Positions 19,387 to 26,282 of a stretch of 64,000 nucleotides of DNA are shown piece by piece. The DNA comes from Roseimaritima sediminicola (GTDB taxonomy: Bacteria; Planctomycetota; Planctomycetia; Pirellulales; Pirellulaceae): contig NZ_WIAD01000011.1 of the NCBI RefSeq assembly GCF_009618275.1, positions 1 to 64,000 on the forward strand, given 5' to 3'. A program made the position numbers and the translations under genes. The notes below the pieces were generated by a model. The model made no database searches. It was not told where the DNA came from and saw nothing but the letters and a program-made list of their open reading frames with translations. Positions within the stretch are counted from its first letter, which is position 1. Each line of letters begins with the position of its first letter.

Positions 19387-19553
19387 CTGGACCGCGTCCC
19401 TTTGGACCGGCCGTTTCGGCCTTCGCCGCGAGAGAGTCCGCCGGCACGTCGCTCAGCGTGACTTCGGTCATCCGCGGGTAACCGAGCGTGTCCGGGGTGT
19501 CGGTGGCTTGGTGGTAGGAGAGATTGCGTCCCGATTCATAACGACCCTAATAA

Positions 19554-20021
19554 TCAAGCAGAGTCACCTTCGGCGCGGAGATGCCGGAGATGGTGAGCCG
19601 CATGCGCGGTGTGGATCTCCAGAATCCTCTCGCGCGGCAATCGGCCGAAACCTGGGTGCGGAGCGAAGCTGCCGCGGTGACCAAGCAGACGACCAACACT
19701 GGCGGCGAACGCTTCCACTTCGGTTGCATCTTCCAAATCGTCTGGTGGAACAAAGATCGGAGCCGTTCGGATCCCACGAGGTGAATCGTCGCTGAGCACC
19801 TTGGGCAACAGTAGTCGTCGAACCAAAGGTCGCAGCGGAGCAAACAGCGACATCCACGCCGGGTAGCCATCGACGCTGGGGTCCTGAACCAAAACCAGGT
19901 GCCGACAGATCTGCCCCAGTGACCAGTTTCCCTGGCGGACGTAGCCGCCGGCCAACAGTTGCCGGGCGTCCGCAACGGCCGCTTCGAGATCGCTGAACTG
20001 CAACTGACGGAGGTCATTCAT
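19554..20021 (-). CDS. DUF1569 (DinB-like) protein
   Basis: A 155-residue protein from ATG 20021. WSLGQICRHLVLVQDPSVDGYP and HPGFGRLPRERILEIHTAHAAHHLRHL are the conserved helices of DUF1569, a member of the DinB/YfiT four-helix superfamily. Conserved His residues in that fold usually bind a metal. Its enzymatic role is not known. It stands alone between the DUF1501 gene (convergent) and the acetyltransferase pair (divergent). Confidence 0.8.
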   Translation of the reverse strand: MNDLRQLQFSDLEAAVADARQLLAGGYVRQGNWSLGQICRHLVLVQDPSVDGYPAWMSLFAPLRPLVRRLLLPKVLSDDSPRGIRTAPIFVPPDDLEDATEVEAFAASVGRLLGHRGSFAPHPGFGRLPRERILEIHTAHAAHHLRHLRAEGDSA

Positions 20022-20296
20022 GGGACTTCGGTATGTCGGTAGAATCGGAGTCGTTCGAAGCACAGTATGGACGACTCGGCGAAAGATTAGCACGTGGGTC
20101 TGTTTGAAAACCAGAGCGGCACGCGCTAGCGGGCTGTTGATTAAGTGAGCCGCAGGGCGACTAGTGCTGCGTCAACATTTAATCTTAAGGTCTGGCCGTA
20201 GCTGACAGTTGCCAGACTTTGGACCTGCTCGCCGCTTCCGTCCAGTCTCTGGCGAGATCAGCTACCCTAAAATGAGACCTAGACGCACCACTAGCG

Positions 20297-20866
20297 ATGA
20301 ACACCAGTGCAACGGAAGTCCGGCCGGCTCGCAGCGATGATCGCGACCGCATCCTCGCGGTGCACCTTGATGCCTTCGGCGACGCTGAAGGCCCCGTGAT
20401 CGTGAGCCTGCTTGAAGAGATGCTCGACGACTCGACGGCAGAACCGGTCCATTCATTCGTGGCCGAGTCCGCGAACGAGATCGTTGCGCACGTGCTGTTC
20501 ACATCCGTCACGATTCACGCGAACAGCCAAACCGATGATCGAGTAAGTGCCCAAATCCTGGCCCCCTTGGCGGTGACCGGCGAGCGGCAAGGCCGAGGCA
20601 TCGGGACGCAACTCGTCGAAGCAGCGTTGCAGCGGCTCGCCGAGACCGGTGTCCAGCTCGTCTTCGTGCTCGGGTATCCGAAGTACTACACTCGCTTTGG
20701 GTTCCTTCCCGCCGGCGTTCGCGGGTTCCAGGCTCCGTATCCTATTTCCGAACCAAACGCCGACGCTTGGATGGTCCTTGAATTAGCGGCCAACGCGGTC
20801 GAGTCTTTCGAAGGCACGGTCCAGTGCTGCGAAGCATTGAGCGACCAGAAATACTGGGTCGAGTAA
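20297..20866 (+). CDS. GNAT N-acetyltransferase (YhbS-like)
   Basis: A 189-residue protein. ILAPLAVTGERQGRGIGTQLVEAALQRL is the GNAT motif A with the acetyl-CoA pyrophosphate loop (QGRGIG), and FVLGYPKYYTRFGFLPA is the conserved C-terminal beta-bulge region seen in YhbS-type enzymes. It probably transfers acetyl from acetyl-CoA to an amine; the substrate is unknown. Its TAA shares a base with the ATG of the next gene, so the two are translationally coupled. Confidence 0.87.
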   Translation: MNTSATEVRPARSDDRDRILAVHLDAFGDAEGPVIVSLLEEMLDDSTAEPVHSFVAESANEIVAHVLFTSVTIHANSQTDDRVSAQILAPLAVTGERQGRGIGTQLVEAALQRLAETGVQLVFVLGYPKYYTRFGFLPAGVRGFQAPYPISEPNADAWMVLELAANAVESFEGTVQCCEALSDQKYWVE

Positions 20867-21360
20867 TGGCCAAAACGGCGTCGCTGCAGCTGAGACCGTT
20901 TCGCCGCGAAGATGCAGCGGCCTGTCTGGCCTTGTTCCGGGATTGCGTCCATCGCATCAACTCGCGCGATTACGCGCCCGATCAAATCGAGGCCTGGGCT
21001 TCACCGACGATCGATCTCGAAGCGTGGCGTACCCGGTTCGATGGTCGTTTTGCCTATGTTGTGACGGAGGGTGATGGGATCGTTGGCTTCACCGACATGA
21101 CTCGCAACGGACATCTCGATCGCTTGTTTGTCTGTGCAGACCATCAGCGCCGCGGCATTGCTCGCCGACTGGTCGAAAGGCTGCTACAAGACGCTATCGA
21201 TCACTCCATGGAAGCGATCACGACCGACGCGAGTATCACCGCCAGACCATTCTTTGAGCGGATGGGATTCTGTGTTGATCGCAAACAATCTGTCGAGTGC
21301 CGCGGAGTGAGGCTGACGAACTATCGAATGCGGCGAGCCGTACCAACCGACGTGGGTTGA
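20866..21360 (+). CDS. GNAT N-acetyltransferase
   Basis: A 164-residue protein starting at ATG 20866 inside the stop codon of the preceding acetyltransferase (TAATG). Motif A is LFVCADHQRRGIARRLVERLLQDA, followed by ITARPFFERMGF. The N-terminal LRPFRREDAAACLALFRDCVHRINSRDYAPDQI resembles PAT/ElaA-type stand-alone acetyltransferases. Two different GNAT enzymes translated from one message suggest a shared substrate or stress response, but none is indicated by the context. Confidence 0.87.
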   Translation: MAKTASLQLRPFRREDAAACLALFRDCVHRINSRDYAPDQIEAWASPTIDLEAWRTRFDGRFAYVVTEGDGIVGFTDMTRNGHLDRLFVCADHQRRGIARRLVERLLQDAIDHSMEAITTDASITARPFFERMGFCVDRKQSVECRGVRLTNYRMRRAVPTDVG

Positions 21361-21433
21361 TTCTGCATGGGCCGTCTTTGCCCGGGCTCGTCGACCGCGA
21401 TCACTCCAGAACAAATCCTTTTGGGAAGCACCG

Positions 21434-21562
21434 GTAACGGAACAACCGCTTATCGACAGCGTCGGCACGCAAGTCGTCGCAGAGAAGGATGTCACCGCAA
21501 CGAACGATCACATTGCGCACTCGGCGAAAACTGTCGATGCGTTCGGGACTGTCCGCTCGCCA
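21434..21562 (+). pseudogene. Decayed partial copy of the nucleotidyltransferase gene start at 24169
   Basis: About 130 bp resemble the first 40 codons of the gene at 24169 (ACGGAACAA.CGCTTATC, AACGATCACATTGCGCAC). The start codon GTG of the intact gene is GTA here, and small insertions break the frame. Nothing after about 21562 matches. It is a non-functional fragment, left by a duplication or a partial deletion. Confidence 0.65.
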
Positions 21563-21577
21563 CCACAAACCGAAGCC

Positions 21578-21856
21578 CTACCGACGTTTGTCGAGCGGAG
21601 CCGTTTTCGGTGGTGTGGCAGCTTGCGCCTCGCTGGCTTCGGGTGCTCGGTCCCGCTGGGGACACTGCTCCAGATGCTCTTGAATGATTTGACGAGCGTC
21701 GGTCGTGACCTCGGCTTCGGTGCGGCCGGTATCGCGACCGGCCATGGTTTGTTGAGCGACGTAAACTTCGCCAATCTCGCTCTCGCAGCGGTTGCAAATC
21801 ACATCCGAAAGTTCGTCGTTACGCGGTTGCAGGTGATAATCGTTTTCCGTAGCCAT
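21578..21856 (-). CDS. Small acidic protein with Cys pairs, unknown
   Basis: A 92-residue protein. ATG 21856 is preferred over upstream codons because GGAGAG lies 5 nt before it. It contains VICNRCESEIGEVYV (CxxC) and a later EQC, a possible metal site, followed by a Pro/Ala-rich tail. I do not recognise the family. The strong ribosome-binding site and a same-strand small gene 85 bp upstream support a real gene. Confidence 0.5.
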   Translation of the reverse strand: MATENDYHLQPRNDELSDVICNRCESEIGEVYVAQQTMAGRDTGRTEAEVTTDARQIIQEHLEQCPQRDRAPEASEAQAATPPKTAPLDKRR

Positions 21857-21941
21857 AGATTCTCTCCATCGGGTTATGGGGCTTGTCGTTTGCGGGGGCG
21901 GTTGTCCCCGGCGTCTGTTATCGGTCCATTCTGGCGTGCGA

Positions 21942-22121
21942 TCATCCACCGGCGTTTGTGCCACCGCCTTCACCGCTTTCCATCTCCTCGACGGCCTGAC
22001 GCAGCGATTGCTTTTCCGCTTCGTCTTCGCCCATTCCGGAGTGGATCAATTTCTCCTTGATCCTCGCAGCACGCCTTCGCTCTTTCTCACTGACTTTGTT
22101 CGGGCTGATCGGTTGATTCAT
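21942..22121 (-). CDS. Small basic/acidic helical protein, stabilisation-protein-like
   Basis: A 59-residue protein from ATG 22121, with AGGGA about 12 nt upstream. SEKERRRAARIKEKLIHSGMGEDEAEKQSLRQAVEE has the layout of small proteins often annotated as plasmid-stabilisation-like (KERRQAEHIKEGYEERGxSxxEAExRAxxTVNK in form). The similarity is by eye only. It is upstream of the 92-residue gene on the same strand. Confidence 0.45.
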   Translation of the reverse strand: MNQPISPNKVSEKERRRAARIKEKLIHSGMGEDEAEKQSLRQAVEEMESGEGGGTNAGG

Positions 22122-22474
22122 CTCTGATTCGTCCCTGTTTGACGGATGATGGAATCGGAAACGGTTGCCGAACGTAGAGGTCGCTTGTCGCAGCGATCCC
22201 ATGACGCTGGCGAACCATCACACCGCCAAATTTCTGCAAATGACGCGCCAGGACGCAAGCAGCGCGGCGGAACCTCCAGCTCTACAGAAGATCAGCGGAA
22301 CGACTCGTCACCGACATTGATCATCATGTAGGTCAGCCGGCGATAGGCTTCGAGTGGTGTTCGCGTGCAAAATTCTCAAACTTCCGGCATCGGTGGAGAT
22401 GCCTGACGTCGACCGCAGCCGGACGATCGGCTCTACTTCGAGCTTTGTGGCGCTGCGGAGACGGACGTGGGGTG

Positions 22475-22597
22475 TCGTTTGCCGGGGATCGGCCTTTCGA
22501 ATTCGCCGTCCGGAGGCATCCAGCCGACGGCAAGGCGATCATCAACGGCAGCCTCGTGTTGTAGTGCTTCGATGTAGTAACGTTTCCCTGCCTCCAA
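22475..22597 (-). pseudogene. Relic of a PA14-like domain
   Basis: Forty-one codons on the minus strand read LEAGKRYYIEALQHEAA..., DDRLAVGWMPPDG and FERPIPGKR. This is the typical end of PA14 domains in planctomycete surface proteins. There is no start and no continuing frame; a further in-frame-like piece ending RRLTYMMINVGDESFR is seen near 22322-22390. It is read as debris of a lost larger gene. Confidence 0.45.
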
Positions 22598-22607
22598 CCG
22601 AATCGGT

Positions 22608-23242
22608 TATCGCGTGCTGCGTTCATCCTTGTGTTCGGCTTAGCGATACGGAATGCGAGGTCGTCGATAAACGCAGAGTCGCAGAGGGGCGCAGAGTCCC
22701 CAAGCCCAGGCCTGTGTCTGCGTCCTCTGTGTCCGCCGCGTTTGTATCGTTCGTCCTGCAGCGCAGCACCCTTTCGTGCACCGACGCGCAACGGACCCGT
22801 ACAATAGCGCGTCGTCGGCTGATACGCTCTCCTAAACAAAACCATATTCTCCCCTCTCCCCCGAAGCCTGGCGAGCCTAAGCGAGTCAGGCTTCGGGGGA
22901 GAGGGGTCGGGGGTGAGGGGGCATTATCGCGTGCTGCTTTCATCCCTGTGTTCGGCTTAGCGATACGGAATGCGAGGTCGTCGATAAACGCAGAGTCGCA
23001 GAGGGGCGCAGAGTCCCCAAGCCCAGGCCTGTGTCTGCGTCCTCTGTGTCCGCCGCGTTTGTATCGTTCGTCCTGCAGCGCAGCACCCTTTCGTGCACCG
23101 ACGCGCAACGGACCCGTACGCTAGCGCGTCGTCGGCTGATACGCTCTCCTAAACAAGATCGTTTTCTCCCCTCTCCCCCGAAGCCTGGCGAGCCTAAGCG
23201 AGTCAGGCTTCGGGGGAGAGGGGTCGGGGGTGAAGGGGCATT
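22608..23242. repeat. Tandem duplication, two copies of about 316 bp
   Basis: The segment 22608-22923 is repeated at 22924-23242 with few differences. Each copy ends in a long hairpin (22851-22906 and 23168-23223) whose arms read CCCCTCTCCCCCGAAGCCTG and its complement. No credible gene lies within it; the open frames across it are compositional. Confidence 0.85.
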
Positions 23243-23272
23243 GAAGCCGAATGAAATGTTGCGACGTGCTTA
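23243..23272 (+). repeat. Partial end of the TTAAGCACGTCG repeat element
   Basis: This short stretch contains GAAGCCGAATGAAATGTTGC followed by GACGTGCTTA. It matches one end of the element seen complete at 24046-24143 and 49941-50113. The other end is absent. Confidence 0.65.
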
Positions 23273-23328
23273 GTGAGCTGACCCCGCCAAACTCATGTTG
23301 CCGTAGTTGGCGCCCGTTGCGGCCTGAG

Positions 23329-23859
23329 TCATTCAGCTAACAGTCGCTGAGCTCGGTCGACGGATTCGCGTCGAGTTCGAACGAACCGACGGCCTCGACG
23401 AAGCGTTTGCTCTAAACATTCCTGCAGGATAACTCGCTTGTGTTCGCTCTGTTCAACTTCGTAGCGGTCTATCGCCCACTCAAGCTTGCTCCGGATTCCC
23501 GGACCCTCGGCATACTCCATCTCGAACAGGTACATCGCACCGAAGACCGAGCACTCTTCCGAACTTGGGTCAAAGTCATCCATCCCGCCAAAGGTCCAGT
23601 CCTCGTAGATTGCATGGGATCTGTCCAATTGCTCCGTCAGGCTGGTGAGTTGTTCATCTGTCGCTTTGCTGCCAGCATCACGGCGAGTCACGTCGCAGCT
23701 GATTCCCCATTGTCGTGCGGCCGAAATCAGATGCTGCAGGGAGACCGGAACCTGTGCCGCGTCGAGATTCGGAGCAGTCCAGTTCTCGATGTACCAGCCA
23801 TTCCTGCGCTGCAGGTCTTCCGAGGAACCAACGTCAAATTCTTCTGATCGGTCTGCCAT
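23329..23859 (-). CDS. Hypothetical acidic protein
   Basis: A 176-residue protein from ATG 23859. It has no signal peptide or membrane segment. Visible features are an acidic N-terminus (MADRSEEFDVG), RNGWYIENW, and a helical, charged C-terminus with many Arg and Glu. I do not recognise the family. Codon use looks like that of the surrounding genes, and the frame is long and uninterrupted, so it is probably real. Confidence 0.6.
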   Translation of the reverse strand: MADRSEEFDVGSSEDLQRRNGWYIENWTAPNLDAAQVPVSLQHLISAARQWGISCDVTRRDAGSKATDEQLTSLTEQLDRSHAIYEDWTFGGMDDFDPSSEECSVFGAMYLFEMEYAEGPGIRSKLEWAIDRYEVEQSEHKRVILQECLEQTLRRGRRFVRTRRESVDRAQRLLAE

Positions 23860-24045
23860 CAATTCGTCCGCCCATGCCGTACGGCTCGAGGGTTGAAATA
23901 GGAATCGTCAACCGGCCACACGAGGTGCACGCCACCTTTGCTTCAGTCATCGTATCCGATACTCGTTAGAATTTGGCTCAGAAGTGAATGACAGGCAGTG
24001 GAGGGGCGAGTGAACATCAGGGGCGGTTGGTTGGTCAGGAACCTT

Positions 24046-24143
24046 TTAAGCACGTCGCTACATTTAATTCGGCTTTACCCTCCCGCTGCGCGGGAGGGTG
24101 TTGTCGCGGGGTTTCACCGAAAGATTCATGCCGACGTGCTTAA
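24046..24143 (+). repeat. MITE-like element with 12-bp terminal inverted repeats (copy A)
   Basis: A 98-bp element begins TTAAGCACGTCG and ends with the exact inverse CGACGTGCTTAA. Inside is a GC-rich hairpin (CCCTCCCG..CGGGAGGG). Related copies are at 49941-50113 (opposite orientation) and, as one end only, at 23243-23272. It contains no coding sequence and would need a transposase supplied in trans. Confidence 0.8.
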
Positions 24144-24168
24144 GATCAATCATAGTGAGGCAACTTCG

Positions 24169-25104
24169 GTGACGGAACAATCGCTTATCTACAGTGTCGG
24201 CACACAGGTGGTCGCTCAGAAAGACGTCATGGCGGCTAATGATCGCATTGCGCACCCGGCCGGTGCTGTCGGCGTGATCGTCCGGTCGCCAGTGGACCGC
24301 ACCCACGCCTACCGCGTGAAGTTCAGTGACGGGTTCGAGGCCCCGATCCATCACGACCAACTCGTTCGGCTGGCGGAGTTCAAATCCAACAGCATCCGCG
24401 ATAACGATGCGCCGCTGATGAGCTCGGGCCTATACGATCGCGTGATCTTTCGCTGCGTGATCGGATCACGGGCGTACGGTCTGGAAGACGAAGCGTCGGA
24501 TACCGATCGCCGTGGAGTTTACCTGCCGACGGCCGACCTGCACTGGTCGCTCTTCGGGGTTCCCGAGCAATTGGAAAACGATGAGACGCAGGAGGTTTAC
24601 TGGGAACTGCAGAAGTTCATCGTGCTCGCGCTGAAGGCGAACCCGAATGTGCTCGAGTGCCTCTATTCTCCAGTCATTGATTCAGCGACTCCGCTGGGCG
24701 AAGAACTGCTCGAGATGCGATCTGCATTCCTCTCGAAGCTCATTTTCCAAACGTTCTCCGGATACGTCGCGTCACAGTTCAAGAAAATGCAGACCGACAT
24801 CCGCAATCAGGGGCGTGTGAAGTGGAAGCACGTGATGCACTTGATTCGGTTGCTGCTGTCGGGAACCCACGTCTTGCGTTCAGGTGAGATGATGGTCGAC
24901 GTCGGCCAGTATCGAGCTCGATTGCTGACGATCAAACGAGGTGAGATGCCGTTCGCCAAAGCAGACTCGTGGCGGAAGGAACTGCAAAGCGATTTTGAGT
25001 CTGCGTTCAAAACAACCAAGCTCCCGGACCGTCCCGACTACGAGCGTGCCAACGCATTCTTGGTCGACGCGCGTCGGCGAGCGATGGAGGAGTCATTGCC
25101 ATGA
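24169..25104 (+). CDS. YcgL-type nucleotidyltransferase (COG3541) with SH3-like N-terminus
   Basis: A 311-residue protein. GTG 24169 is chosen because GTGAGG lies about 9 nt upstream; the frame is open further upstream only through a repeat element. Residues 30-70 (GAVGVIVRSPVDRTHAYRVKFSDG) look like a small SH3/KOW-like barrel. The catalytic part has GSRAYGL at 99-105 and SDTDRRG with D111 and D113, the two metal-binding acids of the DNA-polymerase-beta superfamily. It transfers a nucleotide to an unknown acceptor. Its last codons overlap the ATG of a second enzyme of the same superfamily. Confidence 0.83.
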   Translation: MTEQSLIYSVGTQVVAQKDVMAANDRIAHPAGAVGVIVRSPVDRTHAYRVKFSDGFEAPIHHDQLVRLAEFKSNSIRDNDAPLMSSGLYDRVIFRCVIGSRAYGLEDEASDTDRRGVYLPTADLHWSLFGVPEQLENDETQEVYWELQKFIVLALKANPNVLECLYSPVIDSATPLGEELLEMRSAFLSKLIFQTFSGYVASQFKKMQTDIRNQGRVKWKHVMHLIRLLLSGTHVLRSGEMMVDVGQYRARLLTIKRGEMPFAKADSWRKELQSDFESAFKTTKLPDRPDYERANAFLVDARRRAMEESLP

Positions 25105-25865
25105 CCGACGCCCGCACGATTGACCACGCGAAGATGATGCAGCACGTCGAGTCGCATCCGTACCCGCTGCTGTTCGCGACCATCAGTGGAGCCCATCTTT
25201 ATGGATTCCCTTCGCCCGATTCCGACTTCGATCTTCGGGGCGTTCACATGCTGCCGCTGGAAACCGTCGTCGGACTCGACGAAGGTGATCAAACCGTGGA
25301 GAAAGAGGGCATCTACGACGGCCTGGAGATCGATCTGGTCACGCACGACGCCGAAAAGTTCTTTCGTTTGATGCTGAAGCGGAACGGCTATGTGCTCGAG
25401 CAGATCTTCTCGCCGCTGGTGGTGTACAGCACGCCCGAGCACGAGGAGATAAAGGCGATCGCCAAGAACTGCATCACGCGTCACCACGCACATCACTATC
25501 TCGGATTTGCCGCGACCCAGTGGAAGCTCTTTGCGAAGGAGTCGCCACCGCGCGTCAAGCCGCTGCTGTACGTGTATCGCGTGCTGCTGACAGGGATCCA
25601 CCTGATGCGCACCGGCGAGGTGGAAGCCAATCTGGTGACGCTGAACCAGTCGGCAAAGCTCTCGTACATCGACGAGCTCGTCGACCGCAAACGTTCTGGA
25701 CCGGAAAAGGGAACGCTCGAGGCCGCCGATCTGGATTTCCACACCCGAGAATACGAGCGACTCACCGGCGAACTCGAATCAGCCTACGAAGCCAACAAGC
25801 TTCCCGAGATGCCGTCAGCCCGCGGCGAGCTGAATGATCTGCTTGTCCGGTTGCGGACGCGTTGA
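25101..25865 (+). CDS. YcgL-type nucleotidyltransferase, second paralogue
   Basis: A 254-residue protein whose ATG overlaps the stop of the previous gene by 4 nt (ATGA). ISGAHLYGFPSPDSDFDLRG carries the SG and D42xD44 residues of the polymerase-beta nucleotidyltransferase fold, and the helical C-terminal half (HHYLGFAATQWKLF...LLYVYRVLLTGIHLMRTGEVEANL) parallels that of its neighbour. The pair therefore looks like a heterodimer or two steps of one reaction. Relatives occur in phages and next to RNA-repair genes, which suggests an RNA substrate, but this is inference. Confidence 0.83.
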   Translation: MTDARTIDHAKMMQHVESHPYPLLFATISGAHLYGFPSPDSDFDLRGVHMLPLETVVGLDEGDQTVEKEGIYDGLEIDLVTHDAEKFFRLMLKRNGYVLEQIFSPLVVYSTPEHEEIKAIAKNCITRHHAHHYLGFAATQWKLFAKESPPRVKPLLYVYRVLLTGIHLMRTGEVEANLVTLNQSAKLSYIDELVDRKRSGPEKGTLEAADLDFHTREYERLTGELESAYEANKLPEMPSARGELNDLLVRLRTR

Positions 25866-26123
25866 GCTGACCTGACGGGAGCGAATGAGGCGACGCATCC
25901 ATCTCGTTGTCGGAACCCAAACAGGAACGCCTCTCCGGCAGCGTTCATAACTTGCTCCCCACCTATTCAGCGCGCCCCGCTCCTCCACCGGCCCCACGAA
26001 CGCGCGCCCCGCAATGATGGGGCGCTCCGGTTCTGTCATGGGAAAGCCGAGGAAGAGGGATGTTCGGAGACCTCGGCGAAGCCTTTCCATACTTGGTGAG
26101 CCATGTCGGGCAGACAATTTTCA
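25866..26123. other. Intergenic region, no gene seen
   Basis: This 258-bp gap between convergent genes holds a short inverted motif (CGCCCCGC..GGGGCG near 26000-26025) that might help terminate transcription. Nothing else was recognised. Confidence 0.4.
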
Positions 26124-26282
26124 TCACTTTGCCTGCGTCAACTTTTCTAGTTCGGCATCGCAGATATAGCCCACTTCGTCAGCTCGGATCATTTCGGCAG
26201 CCCACTGCTTTGCTTGCTCGCCTCCGGCACGTTTGACCGCTTTGATGACCGGTTTTGGGCAGTCTTCGATCTCGTAGCTCAT
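26124..26282 (-). CDS. 52-residue protein translationally coupled to the glycosidase gene
   Basis: ATG 26282 shares its A with the stop codon of the upstream glycosidase gene (TGATG), so it should be translated by re-initiation. The product reads MSYEIEDCPKPVIKAVKRAG, continues as a Lys/Glu-rich helix with ICDAELE, and ends LTQAK. Two consecutive TGA codons follow. It has no signal peptide, unlike its neighbour. The family is not recognised; the overlap and continuous sense codons argue for a real gene. Confidence 0.6.
   Translation of the reverse strand: MSYEIEDCPKPVIKAVKRAGGEQAKQWAAEMIRADEVGYICDAELEKLTQAK

Noticed and set aside
22354-23124. 256-codon open frame across the 316-bp tandem duplication
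   Set aside because: It repeats itself with the duplication, runs through hairpins and matches no family; it is compositional.
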